Positions 8,070 to 16,329 of a DNA stretch of 56,092 nt are shown here, one piece after another. Below the pieces are notes generated by a model. That model did not search any database. It was not told the origin of the DNA and was given only the letters and a program-made list of their open reading frames with translations. Positions within the stretch are counted from its first letter, which is position 1. Each line of letters starts with the position of its first letter. Where the stretch lies: contig JAJYNO010000006.1 in assembly GCA_021786295.1 (NCBI GenBank), forward strand, positions 1-56,092, written 5' to 3'. This stretch comes from a bacterium. Its GTDB lineage: Bacteria > Elusimicrobiota > Elusimicrobia > Elusimicrobiales > UBA9959. The translations under genes were made by a program, and so were the position numbers.

Positions 8070-9131
8070 ATGACGAAGAAATTTGCCGTTCTGCTGCTGG
8101 CCGCGCTGGCCTGCGCCTGCGCCGGCCCGCGCCGCAAGGCCGCCCCCGGGCTGCCCGCCGCCGGCCCCCGCCCCGACTGGGCCGACGGGCCGAGCGCGGA
8201 GTTCCCCAGGGCCAGGTACCTGCTCGGCGTGGGCATAGCCGACGACCAGGCCGCCGCCATGGAACGCGCCCGCGGCGAGATAGCCCGCGTCTTCAGCGCG
8301 CGGGTCACCGTGAACTCGCTGGCTTCGGCCTCGGAAAGCACCTCCGTGACCGCCGGGGGCGCGGTCACCGCCTCCTCGTCCCAGGACGTCCGGCAGGCCG
8401 TGAGGTCCACCTCGCAGAAGGTGCTCGAAGGCGTGGAGATAGTCCGCGGCTGGCGCGAGCCCGGCACCGGTTCCTACTATTCCCTGGCGGTCCTGGACAG
8501 GGCGAAAGCCTTCGCCGCCATGCAGGACAGGCTGGCGGACCTCGACCGGCAGGCCGTGGCCCTGAAGGCCGCGCTGGCCGCCCCGGCCGACAAGCTGGCC
8601 GGCGTCAAGGCGGCGCTGAACCTGCGCTCGCTGCTCAAGGCCCGCGGCGCCCTCGCGGCCGACATGCGGGTGCTGTCCCCCGGCCAGGACCCGGACCCGG
8701 GCTTCGACCCCGCCGCGGCCGCCTCCGCGGCGGCCTCCGCGCTGGCCCGGCTGGACGTGGCTGTCGTCGTTACCGGGGACGGCGCCGCCGGCGTGCGGCC
8801 GGCCGTGCTGGCCGAGCTGGCCTCGCTGGGCATAGACGGCCGCGAGGCGGCCTCGGCCGACGGCGCCGACATCGCCGTGAACTGCGAGGTGAGCTTCGCC
8901 CCGCAGGCCGACCCCGACCCCGCCTCCGGCTGGAAATGGTGCCGCGGCGAAGCCGCGGTGACGATGAAGGACGTGAAGAGTTCGCGCGTTTTCCTGAGCG
9001 CCCAGGCCGCGGCCAGGGAGGCCTCAGCCTCCGCGGCCGCCGCCCGCTCCCGCGCCGAAGCCTCGCTGGGCAGGGCCATCGCGGCCAGGATAGGCTCCGG
9101 CCTCGACGACTATTTCCGGTCCCTGCCCTGA
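8070..9131 (+). CDS. LPP20-domain lipoprotein (large)
   Basis: 353 residues. Lipobox ACAC (Cys17) follows a short signal. PDWADG, RYLLGVGIADDQAAAMERARGEIARVF and YYSLAVLDRAKA are LPP20 landmarks. An Ala-rich second half includes DIAVNCEVSF and GEAAVTMKDV, similar to the ligand-like domains of other LPP20 proteins. It is the last gene of the lipoprotein operon, with GGAGG at 8061-8066. Its relation to the 194-residue protein at 5514 is an N-terminal domain match only. Confidence 0.72.
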   Translation: MTKKFAVLLLAALACACAGPRRKAAPGLPAAGPRPDWADGPSAEFPRARYLLGVGIADDQAAAMERARGEIARVFSARVTVNSLASASESTSVTAGGAVTASSSQDVRQAVRSTSQKVLEGVEIVRGWREPGTGSYYSLAVLDRAKAFAAMQDRLADLDRQAVALKAALAAPADKLAGVKAALNLRSLLKARGALAADMRVLSPGQDPDPGFDPAAAASAAASALARLDVAVVVTGDGAAGVRPAVLAELASLGIDGREAASADGADIAVNCEVSFAPQADPDPASGWKWCRGEAAVTMKDVKSSRVFLSAQAAAREASASAAAARSRAEASLGRAIAARIGSGLDDYFRSLP

Positions 9132-9277
9132 CATAAAAACGAGAAAAACGGGGACAGCGCTCCGACGAGAGCTTTCGGCCGTCGGCATGGCCGCCCGCGT
9201 CGTCGGCGCGGCCCGTTACGCGGAGCCCGAGCGAAGGGGGCGGGCTCAGCAGCCTGCAGATCTCTTTCGGGTCGGCG

Positions 9278-9970
9278 TCAATCCTTGGAGACGGCGATGC
9301 CGGCGTAATCGGCCGCGGCGGAGGAACGGGTATTGTCGGAATCGGTGAGCAGGGCCACCCCGGCCGGGTTTTTCACGGCCCGGCCCCCGAAGACCTTCAG
9401 ATAATCCTCGTAGAGGTCCCTCTTCTCCTCCACCCAGGTCCCCAGCTTGGCGGAGCCGGATTCCAGGACTACGACCTTGGTGGCCTTGCGGAAAGGCGAG
9501 GCCAGAACGGTGCCGGGAGGCAGCGCGGCGCTCCAGACGTACTTGATGCAGTAAGGCAGGAGGGCGAAGCCCTTGAAACAGACGTAGAGGCCGGCGGCGC
9601 TGTCGTCGGCGGCTTTGGTCCGCTCGTCGCCGCCTTTCGGCAGGACCCGCGCCCGCCAGCGCCAGGAAAGAACGCGGTAGACGGACAGGTCGAAGGGGAA
9701 CCGGCGGGCGGCCGTGCAGGCGTCGCCGGCGGACTCTACCGCCAGATACCTGCCTTCCGGGCCGGCCTTCACCGCGAAGGATTTTTTCTTGCCCCGGCAG
9801 GGGTTCAGAAGGTCGGCTTTAAGCTCCCACCCGGCGGGAAAGGCGCCCGGCGCGTCCTCCCCGAAATCGTCTATCACCAGCCGGGCCGGGCCGGCGGCGG
9901 GCCCCCCTCCGGAAGCGGGGAGCGCGAGCAGCAGCAAGAGCTGCGCGGAGAAGGCGGCGGCAAGTCCCAT
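9278..9970 (-). CDS. DUF3047-family secreted protein
   Basis: 230 residues from ATG 9970. A hydrophobic signal (LAAAFSAQLLLLLALPASG) is followed by LVIDDFGED, GWELKADL, LSWRWRARVLPKGGDERTK, DDSAAGLYVCFKG and ADYAGIAVSKD. The W-R-W segment and the D-R/D-S-A motif are typical of DUF3047, a jelly-roll-like extracytoplasmic domain of unknown function. It stands alone between convergent and tandem neighbours. The 146-base gap 9132-9277 next to it shows no gene or clear terminator. Confidence 0.75.
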   Translation of the reverse strand: MGLAAAFSAQLLLLLALPASGGGPAAGPARLVIDDFGEDAPGAFPAGWELKADLLNPCRGKKKSFAVKAGPEGRYLAVESAGDACTAARRFPFDLSVYRVLSWRWRARVLPKGGDERTKAADDSAAGLYVCFKGFALLPYCIKYVWSAALPPGTVLASPFRKATKVVVLESGSAKLGTWVEEKRDLYEDYLKVFGGRAVKNPAGVALLTDSDNTRSSAAADYAGIAVSKD

Positions 9971-10010
9971 GTTCCCGGAGATTCTAGCAGTTTCCGGACG
10001 AGCCGGGGCG

Positions 10011-10038
10011 AAAGAAAAGCCCCGCCGGAGCGGGGCCT
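10011..10038 (-). terminator. Intrinsic terminator of ygeY
   Basis: Read on the minus strand, GCCCCGC-TCCG-GCGGGGC (10036-10019) is followed by TTTTCTTTC. It lies 24 bases past the ygeY stop: a classic rho-independent shape. Confidence 0.85.
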
Positions 10039-10059
10039 TCCTCTTTGATCCGCCGTCGC

Positions 10060-11250
10060 TTACAGGTACTGCGGCAGCGCGGCGTAGAACGCGGCGGCCT
10101 TCACCAGGTCCTCCGCGGGCATGAACTCGTTGACGGTGTGCGCGTAGACCTCGTTGCCGGGGCCGAAGCCGATGGTCGGGATCTTGAGGCGGCCGGCCGA
10201 GGCCACGCCGTTCGTGGAGAACACCCACTTGTCGACGACGGGGTTCCGGCCCAGGGCGACCTTGCCCGCCAGCTCGCCGGCCTTCACCAGCTTGTGCTCG
10301 CGCGGCAGCACCCAGGTGGGGAAGTACTTTTCCTGGTCCACCTTGGCGCCCGTCCAGGCGACGGCGTTGTACCACAGCACCTCCACCTTGGCCTTGGCCT
10401 TCTTCACGGCGGGCAGCTTGTTGATCTCGGCGACCGAGCTCTTGAGCGTCTCGCCCACGGTCAGGCGGCGGTCCAGGTAGATCGTGCACTCGTCCGGCAC
10501 GGCGTTGAGCGACGGGGTCTTGCACTCTATCGAGGTGACGGCCACGGTGCCCTTGCCGATGAACTTGTCGTTCTTAAGGCGCTTGTTGAGGGCGGTGATC
10601 TCGTTGATGATGCCGGTCATCTTCACGACGGCGTTGTCGCCGCGCTCCGGGGCGGAGGCGTGGCAGGAGCGGCCCTTCGTGACGACCTTCATCTCCATGC
10701 GGCCGCGGTGGCCGCGGTAGACCTTGAGGTCGGTGGGCTCGGTGATCACGACGAAGTCGGGCTTCAGGCCTTCCTTCTGGATCATGTGCAGTATCGGCAG
10801 GCCGTCGCAGTCCTCCTCCATCACGGAGCCGGTGACCATCAGCGTGTAGTCGCCCTCGAGCTTGAGGTCCTTTATGATCTTGCCCGCGTAGACCATCGAG
10901 GCCATCGACAGCTTCTGGTCGGTGGCGCCGCGGCCGTAGATCGTGTCGTTCTTGTAGATGCCGGCGAACGGGTCGATCTTCCAGGCCTTCGGGTCGCCTA
11001 TGCCCACCGTGTCGATGTGGGCGTCCATCATGATCTTCTTCTTGCCGCGGCCGATGAAGCCGATGACGTTGCCTATCCTGTCGATCTTCACCTTGTCGAA
11101 GCCGACCTTGAGCATCTCCTTCTTTATCAGGGCGACGAGCTTGCCCTCCTGGCACGAGAAGCTGGGGGTGCGGATGATGTTGCGCGCGAAGGCCACTATG
11201 TCCTTCTTGTACCTGTCGGCGGCCCTGCGTATCAGTTCTGCATTGTCCAT
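10060..11250 (-). CDS. ygeY: YgeY-family M20 metallohydrolase
   Basis: 396 residues. It is an M20-type amidohydrolase with MMDAHIDTVG (metal His/Asp), IYGRGATDQK (second Asp), EEDCDG (general base Glu and metal Glu), a dimerisation domain starting near GHRGRMEMK, and YAHTVNEF with the last metal His. It matches the YgeY family (named selenium metabolism-linked hydrolase; E. coli YgeY is 403 residues). YgeY is encoded with YgeW and diaminopropionate ammonia-lyase YgeX, and these are linked to purine or ureido-compound catabolism. Here ygeW is at 3542. AGGAGG precedes ATG 11250, and a terminator follows the gene. Confidence 0.9.
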   Translation of the reverse strand: MDNAELIRRAADRYKKDIVAFARNIIRTPSFSCQEGKLVALIKKEMLKVGFDKVKIDRIGNVIGFIGRGKKKIMMDAHIDTVGIGDPKAWKIDPFAGIYKNDTIYGRGATDQKLSMASMVYAGKIIKDLKLEGDYTLMVTGSVMEEDCDGLPILHMIQKEGLKPDFVVITEPTDLKVYRGHRGRMEMKVVTKGRSCHASAPERGDNAVVKMTGIINEITALNKRLKNDKFIGKGTVAVTSIECKTPSLNAVPDECTIYLDRRLTVGETLKSSVAEINKLPAVKKAKAKVEVLWYNAVAWTGAKVDQEKYFPTWVLPREHKLVKAGELAGKVALGRNPVVDKWVFSTNGVASAGRLKIPTIGFGPGNEVYAHTVNEFMPAEDLVKAAAFYAALPQYL

Positions 11251-11282
11251 TTTTTCCTCCTGAAGATACCAAATTCAATCAT

Positions 11283-11288
11283 ATTCTA
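11283..11288 (-). promoter_or_regulatory. -10 box for ygeY
   Basis: TAGAAT on the minus strand, 33 bases before the ygeY start, in an AT-rich gap (11251-11313). No good -35 match was found. The same hexamer precedes several other genes in the window. Confidence 0.45.
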
Positions 11289-11313
11289 ACTAAATTCCCC
11301 CGCCCTTTTCCCG

Positions 11314-12561
11314 TCACAGCAGGGAAAGATAGCGCTCCAGGCCCTCGACGAAAACGTCGGCGTCGGCCTGGGTGTTGTAGGAGAAGAAGGAGACCCGCAC
11401 GGTCCCGGTATAGCCCGAGCTCAGGGCGGCCAGGTCGGCGCAGTGGCGGCCGGTGCGCACGGCCACCAGCCGGCCCTTCAGCTCGTTGTTGAGGAACATA
11501 TTGAAGTCCGGCAGCGAGAAACCCTTTTTCCGCGGGGCGATGGACACCAGGGCCCCCGAAGTCAGGTCCTCCCTGCGTCCCAGCACCCTTACCCCCTTTA
11601 TGCCGTCGAGCCTTTCCAGTGCCCCGGCGACCAGCGACGAGACGTGCCGCCTTATCTCCGGGAAGCCGGCTTTCTTCAGGCGCAGCAGCGCGGCGGCCAG
11701 GCCCGCGGCGCCGGAATAGTTCTGCACGCCCGCCTCGAAGCCCCGGTGCCCCCCCAGGTATTCCGCCCTGTAACCGTCCCCGGCGCGCGAGACCCCTCGC
11801 ACGGTGCCGCCCCCCACGCGCCACGGGCGCAGCTTCTCCAGCAGTTCCCCGCGCACGTAGAGCGCGCCGGTGAAATACGGCGCGCCCAGCTTGTGGCCGG
11901 AGAACGCGCAGGCGTCGGCCCCGTCCGCCGCTGCGCAGCGGCCGTGCGTGGGCGCGTACTGCGCGTCGTCGGAGAAAAGGAAGGCCCCCGCGCCGCGGGC
12001 GACGGAGGCCGCGGCCCGCACGTCGACCGAGCCGCCGAAGACGTTGGAGGCGTGCGTCACGCAGACCAGCGCTGTCCGCCTGGTGACCAGGCGCGCCAGG
12101 CCGTCCATGTCCACCCGCAGATCCCTGAGCGGCGCGACCCTCAGCTTTATACGGCCGGCGGCGGCCAGCCTCTCGAATGGCAGGAAGACCGCGTTGTGCT
12201 CCAGCGGCGACAGCACCACCTCGTTGCGCGCGGGAGTGAACGGGAAGGAATTGGCCAGCAGGTTGACGGCGTCGGTGACGCCCGACGTGAAGAGGACCTC
12301 CTCCGGCGAGGCCGCCCCGACGAACTGCGCTACGGAGCGGCGGGCCGATCGGAACTCCTCCTCCACGGCCGCGGCCAGCGCGTGCAGGGACCTCCCCCCG
12401 CCGCAGCCGCCCAGCCGCAGCAGGTGGCGGCGCTGGGCGTCGGCGGCGCAGCGCAGCTTGAGCGCGGTGCAGGCGCTGTCCAGGTAGACGAGCCTGCGCC
12501 CGCCGAAGCGCTCCTTGAGCGCGGGGAACTCGGAGTTGAGCGCGGAGATACCGCGGTTCAT
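11314..12561 (-). CDS. Class V aminotransferase / cysteine desulfurase-like enzyme
   Basis: 415 residues from ATG 12561, which overlaps the upstream stop as ATGA. YLDSACTALK, THASNVFGGSVDV, FSGHKLGAPYFTG with the PLP lysine Lys224, and RTGRHCADL with Cys374 at the expected catalytic loop give a SufS/Csd-like profile. Such enzymes take sulfur from cysteine (or selenium from selenocysteine) as a persulfide on the loop Cys. It ends the nine-gene radical SAM operon, so it may supply sulfur for Fe-S clusters or for the peptide product. An aminotransferase or epimerase-type reaction on another substrate cannot be excluded. Confidence 0.82.
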   Translation of the reverse strand: MNRGISALNSEFPALKERFGGRRLVYLDSACTALKLRCAADAQRRHLLRLGGCGGGRSLHALAAAVEEEFRSARRSVAQFVGAASPEEVLFTSGVTDAVNLLANSFPFTPARNEVVLSPLEHNAVFLPFERLAAAGRIKLRVAPLRDLRVDMDGLARLVTRRTALVCVTHASNVFGGSVDVRAAASVARGAGAFLFSDDAQYAPTHGRCAAADGADACAFSGHKLGAPYFTGALYVRGELLEKLRPWRVGGGTVRGVSRAGDGYRAEYLGGHRGFEAGVQNYSGAAGLAAALLRLKKAGFPEIRRHVSSLVAGALERLDGIKGVRVLGRREDLTSGALVSIAPRKKGFSLPDFNMFLNNELKGRLVAVRTGRHCADLAALSSGYTGTVRVSFFSYNTQADADVFVEGLERYLSLL

Positions 12562-13403
12562 AGCTTTCCGTGCACGGCGATATAGTCCTTCCTGGGGCCG
12601 GGGCAGACCGAGAGGTACCGGCAGCCGCCGCATTCCGGCACATGCGCCTTCTCTTCGAGGTGCGGGCCGGGCAGGCCTTCCTTCATTTTAACAATATCCA
12701 CGTTCAGGCGGTAGAAGCCGCCGAGGAAGCAGGGCGGAACGTGGTCCACCTCGCAGCGCAGGCCGTTCTTCTCGCAGACCAGCAGCGCGCGCTCCAGGAA
12801 CGGCCGCACTTCGGCGTAGCGCGGCAGGAACCGCGGGTCCGCGCCGCGGCCCGTGCCCTTTATGTAGCTGAACTGGACCCAGGACACGCCCCCGAGCTTC
12901 TTCACGGCGAAAGCGGCGAAATTGGGCAGGCGCCGGTAGTTGAGGGAGCTTATCACGTGCGTCAGACGCACCCGGGCCCCGGCCTTCATCAGCCGCCGGA
13001 CGCCGGCCAGCCGCTTCCGGAAAGCCCCGCGCGTCCGGGTCGTCTCGTAGTCCAGGCCGGCGGTGGCGGCCGGGAAATTTACGTTGAAATAGCCGTCCGC
13101 CGCGTTGAGCGCCTTCACCAGCGCGGCCAGTTCTCCGGGCTCCATGCCGGCGGCGGCCGCGGCGTTGGTCTGCAGTTCGGCCGTGCGGCCCAGCCTCCCG
13201 ACGGCGGCCAGCAGCAGGCGCAGGTCCCCGGCCGGCGCCAGCAGCGGCTCCCCGCCGGAGATCTGCACCAGGCCTGGCGGCATGGCGGCCAGTTCCTTCA
13301 GCCAGTCCTTCAGCGAAACGCCCGCCTCCACGCCCCCGTCGGCCGGGTAGGAGCAGAACACGCAGCGCTGATCGCAGCGGCGGAACAGGTGGATCAGGGA
13401 CAT
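12558..13403 (-). CDS. Compact radical SAM protein (HxsC-like group)
   Basis: 281 residues. CDQRCVFC at Cys10, 14 and 17 binds the SAM cluster. QISGGEPLL (GGEP) and SSLNYRRLPNF follow. The C-terminus has CGGCRYLSVCPGPRKDYIAVHG, the short Cys motif shared by eight enzymes of this island and probably an auxiliary cluster. The core starts ten residues into the protein, with no extra N-terminal domain. It overlaps the PP-loop gene upstream by 10 bases and the aminotransferase downstream by ATGA. The start ATG 13403 is set by the motif position; the long frame upstream is antisense noise. Confidence 0.82.
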   Translation of the reverse strand: MSLIHLFRRCDQRCVFCSYPADGGVEAGVSLKDWLKELAAMPPGLVQISGGEPLLAPAGDLRLLLAAVGRLGRTAELQTNAAAAAGMEPGELAALVKALNAADGYFNVNFPAATAGLDYETTRTRGAFRKRLAGVRRLMKAGARVRLTHVISSLNYRRLPNFAAFAVKKLGGVSWVQFSYIKGTGRGADPRFLPRYAEVRPFLERALLVCEKNGLRCEVDHVPPCFLGGFYRLNVDIVKMKEGLPGPHLEEKAHVPECGGCRYLSVCPGPRKDYIAVHGKL

Positions 13404-14149
13404 GGCCGCCTCTCTCCGGAGCGCGGGCCCAGTCTCCCGGCCGCCGCCGTCATCCGCAGGAAGCCCAGGAACCTCCCCGGCACGGCCTGCTGCGAAACCA
13501 CCCTTACGCGGCCGCGGAACAGCGGGCTCTCCACCACCGTCGTCTGCACGGAATTGGAGGTTATCCTCTTCCCCGCGGCCCGCAGGCGCCTGACATGCGC
13601 CAGGAACCGGCCGTCCAGAGGGCGGCCCAGCCACTCCATGCCCACCTCCCTGTCCACGCCCACTATGACGGCGCACATCCCGCGCCGCGCCAGTTCGCGC
13701 GCGGCGGACTCCAGGCTGGCGCCGCGGCAAGGCGTCTCCACCCTGAAGCCGCAGCGCTTCCCGGCCTTCCTCAGAGCGGAGGCGTTCCCCCCCTCGTCGG
13801 CCTCCAGCGCCCCGGAGACCACCACGTCGAAAGCGTACCTGGAGAGGGCCGCCTCGAGCACCCGCGGGAACAGTTCCATGATCTTTTTCGGGGAAAAATC
13901 CGCCGGGGCCTTCCATACCAGCAGCGGCATCCCCAGCAGCCGGGCATGAAGCCGCACGATCCCGGTCTTGCGCAGCTCGGTGAAGTATTCCCTGTGGCGC
14001 GCCCCGCCGTCGATGTTTATCAGGCAGGAGACCGAATAGCCGCGCTCCACGGCCCTGGCCAGCGCCAGGTGGCCGTCCTTGCCGCCGCTGTAGACGACCG
14101 CGCAGCGTTTCACTTTTCCCGCTCGGCCGGCGCCCCCCCTTTTTCTCAT
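13394..14149 (-). CDS. Dph6-like PP-loop ATP pyrophosphatase (copy 1)
   Basis: 251 residues. VVYSGGKDGHLAL (20-32) is an N-type PP-loop that splits ATP to AMP and pyrophosphate. VVVSGALEADEG, GFRVETPC, VIVGVDREVGMEWLG and VVESPLFRGR follow in the order seen in the DUF71/Dph6 (diphthine-ammonia ligase) family, which adenylates a carboxylate and adds ammonia. The family's usual GGEYET before the last motif is replaced by SNSVQTT. No diphthamide pathway is expected in bacteria, so a carboxylate of the peptide or a small molecule may be the substrate (inference). ATGA overlap with the upstream radical SAM gene. A shorter relative is at 33863. Confidence 0.78.
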   Translation of the reverse strand: MRKRGGAGRAGKVKRCAVVYSGGKDGHLALARAVERGYSVSCLINIDGGARHREYFTELRKTGIVRLHARLLGMPLLVWKAPADFSPKKIMELFPRVLEAALSRYAFDVVVSGALEADEGGNASALRKAGKRCGFRVETPCRGASLESAARELARRGMCAVIVGVDREVGMEWLGRPLDGRFLAHVRRLRAAGKRITSNSVQTTVVESPLFRGRVRVVSQQAVPGRFLGFLRMTAAAGRLGPRSGERRPCP

Positions 14150-15333
14150 ACCCTCCCCTCCAGTTCCCCGTACGGCCTGGCCAGCGACCAGCTGTAGGTC
14201 CCGCGCGCGAAAGAGCTTTTCACTATGCCCTTGGCCGCCAGGCTGGCGGCCGCGGTCATCACGGCGTTGCCGTCGGAGCAGTCGCGGCACAGTATTATCT
14301 TCTTCGCCATGGCCAGCACCTCCTTTGTGGAAGCGCCGGCCTTCCGCCGCAGTATCTCCACCAGGCATTTCTCGTTGTCCGACAGATAGAGCCTGCCGCG
14401 GGCGGGCCGCGCCGCCGGTCCCGGTTTCCCGGCCGGGATGAAGCCTTCCCAGCCGAACCGGGCTATATAGTGCTCGTCGGCGCCGCGGCATCTCCCCGCC
14501 AGCGCGCAGCGGCGGCACGGCGGCCCCTTGACTTTGGCCGCCTCGGCGTTGGCGTCCAGGTCCGTGCGGGCGCCCAGGGGGTCTGTCACCAGCGTGTTGA
14601 AGAGGTCCAGGCCTATGGCCAGGGACTCGCGCCCGTCGAGAAAGCACGGCGGGACGTTCAGGAACAGTATCTCCCCCGGCAGCCCGGCCTCCTCCATCGT
14701 CCGCACCGCCTCCGCGAAATACGGGCGGCAGGCCGGGAGGCCGGCTCCGATCCTCCCGGCGTTGACGGCCATCGCGCCGTTATAGACGGGGTAAATGACG
14801 ACGAAATTCGTGATGCCTCGGTCCAGATAGAACTTTATTATCTCCGGCAGACGCCTGTAGTTGAGCCGGTTCACCAGTATGTTGGTGCCTAGGCGTATCT
14901 TCAGTTTCCGCAGGTTCTCCAGGCCCCTGAGCGCCTTCTCCAGCGCCCCGGGGACACCGACCAGCTCGTCGTGCTCCGCGGAACGGTCCGAAGTGAAAGA
15001 GAACTTGCAGAAGGTCAGCCCGGCCTTGACCAGAGCGCGGCAGAAGGCCGGGTCGGCCAGTTTTATGCCGTTCGTCTGCACCCTGACGAACCTGAAGCCC
15101 ACGGACCGGCCCAGCGCCACCAGTTTCACCACGTCCGGGTTCACCAGCGGCTCGCCGCCGGTGAACCCGAGCCGGCGGTATCCCGACCTGTAGGCGGAAT
15201 AGATGTCGCGCGCTATCGCGTCGAAGGGTGCGTTGAGGGACTTGTCGAAATCCCCCTGCGAGCAGAAAAGGCACCGCGCGTTGCAGTTGTAGTTGAGGAT
15301 CAGCTCGTAACACCGGGCGTTGTTGTTGGCCAT
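14146..15333 (-). CDS. Radical SAM protein with C-terminal winged-helix-like domain
   Basis: 395 residues. CNARCLFC at Cys17, 21 and 24, GFTGGEPLVNP, NRLNYRRLPEI, FLNVPPCFLDG and the auxiliary-type motif CRRCALAGRCRGADEHYIARFG form the same core as its neighbours. From about residue 320 there is an extra tail with LYLSDNEKCLVEILRRKAG and AAKGIVKSS. Its helix-helix-helix-strand pattern resembles a winged helix or a RiPP recognition-like element. An extra Cys8 lies before the core. It starts at ATG 15333, three bases after the preceding stop. Confidence 0.82.
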   Translation of the reverse strand: MANNNARCYELILNYNCNARCLFCSQGDFDKSLNAPFDAIARDIYSAYRSGYRRLGFTGGEPLVNPDVVKLVALGRSVGFRFVRVQTNGIKLADPAFCRALVKAGLTFCKFSFTSDRSAEHDELVGVPGALEKALRGLENLRKLKIRLGTNILVNRLNYRRLPEIIKFYLDRGITNFVVIYPVYNGAMAVNAGRIGAGLPACRPYFAEAVRTMEEAGLPGEILFLNVPPCFLDGRESLAIGLDLFNTLVTDPLGARTDLDANAEAAKVKGPPCRRCALAGRCRGADEHYIARFGWEGFIPAGKPGPAARPARGRLYLSDNEKCLVEILRRKAGASTKEVLAMAKKIILCRDCSDGNAVMTAAASLAAKGIVKSSFARGTYSWSLARPYGELEGRV

Positions 15334-15336
15334 GGC

Positions 15337-16329
15337 TCAGATCCCGTGCAGCCGCCTGAAGGACGGGCTGGAAAGGCCGGCCTTCGCCGCGGCGGCCAGC
15401 CAGCCAGACGCTATGCGCCTGGCCGCGGTTTGTCCTGCGGGCGTACGGCGCGGACGCGGGGCGAAGCGCGCGGACGCCCAGGGCGCCGCGGGGCACATGG
15501 ACTGCGAGTTCCCGACCCCGGCCGAACGCGCCAGCGCGAAGAATTTTTCCCTGCCTTTCCCGTCCGCGCCGGTGCGGAAAGGTTTCAGGCGCCCGGGCGG
15601 GGCGGCCAGCATCTTGTCGCAGGGATAGAAGAACCCGTCGGGAGCCAGCGCCAGGTTCCGGCAGGGTCCGGGGCGCTCGCCGCGGGCGGCCAGGGCCACC
15701 GCCTCGTAACCGTTGGCCAGTTCCCAGATCCCGCGGCCCAGTTTCAGGCGCCGCAGGTACTCCAGCAGCAGCGCGCGCGCGGAGGAGCGCAGCCGCTCCA
15801 GCGCGGCCGCGCCCCAGGGAGCGGTTATGTCCGGCGCCCAGGCCAGGCCGGCGAAGCCGGCCTCCAGCAGGCCCAGCAGGTCCGGCAGCAGCCTGCCGGC
15901 GGAGACCGGAGCGACCACGTAGCCGGCGGAGACCCGGCGGCGCAGCGGCCGCGGCAGGCCGGCCGCTGCGCCGGGGCCGCGGCCCCCGTCGAAACTGACG
16001 GTCAGCTTTACCCCGCGCTTAAGCAGCGCCGCCGCCTCGCCCTTTTTAAGCAGCAGGCCGTTGGTGAAGAGATGCACGGGCGCGGCGGCGCCGAACAGCC
16101 TTCTTATCTCGGAGAGGGCCAGGCGCAGCAGCGGCCTCTCCAGCAGCGGCTCGCCGCCCAGTATCGTGAACTTGGGGCGCTCAGGGGCGGCCGCAGCGAA
16201 GGCGGCCAGCGCCCGCCGCAGCGCGGCCGGCCGGACCGCGCCCGCGCTCACGCCGCGCGCGTAGCAGTAAGGGCAGGAGAGGTTGCACCTGCCGCTCAGG
16301 TAGATGGTCAGATGGTCCGGCCGCGTCAT
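15337..16329 (-). CDS. Radical SAM protein, divergent type
   Basis: 330 residues from ATG 16329 (ATGA overlap). CNLSCPYC at Cys15, 19 and 22, TILGGEPLL and LFTNGLLL define the core. Instead of the CxxC..C tail of its neighbours it has CRNLALAPDGFFYPCDKM, as in SPASM/twitch enzymes with one auxiliary cluster. The last 60 residues are basic and Ala-rich. It is the fifth gene of the nine-gene operon. The distinct C-terminus suggests a reaction different from the eight compact enzymes. Confidence 0.8.
   Translation of the reverse strand: MTRPDHLTIYLSGRCNLSCPYCYARGVSAGAVRPAALRRALAAFAAAAPERPKFTILGGEPLLERPLLRLALSEIRRLFGAAAPVHLFTNGLLLKKGEAAALLKRGVKLTVSFDGGRGPGAAAGLPRPLRRRVSAGYVVAPVSAGRLLPDLLGLLEAGFAGLAWAPDITAPWGAAALERLRSSARALLLEYLRRLKLGRGIWELANGYEAVALAARGERPGPCRNLALAPDGFFYPCDKMLAAPPGRLKPFRTGADGKGREKFFALARSAGVGNSQSMCPAAPWASARFAPRPRRTPAGQTAARRIASGWLAAAAKAGLSSPSFRRLHGI

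Noticed and set aside
9132-9277. Possible small gene or RNA in the gap after the lipoprotein operon
   Set aside because: There is no start with a ribosome site, no stem with a T-run and no repeat that I could support.
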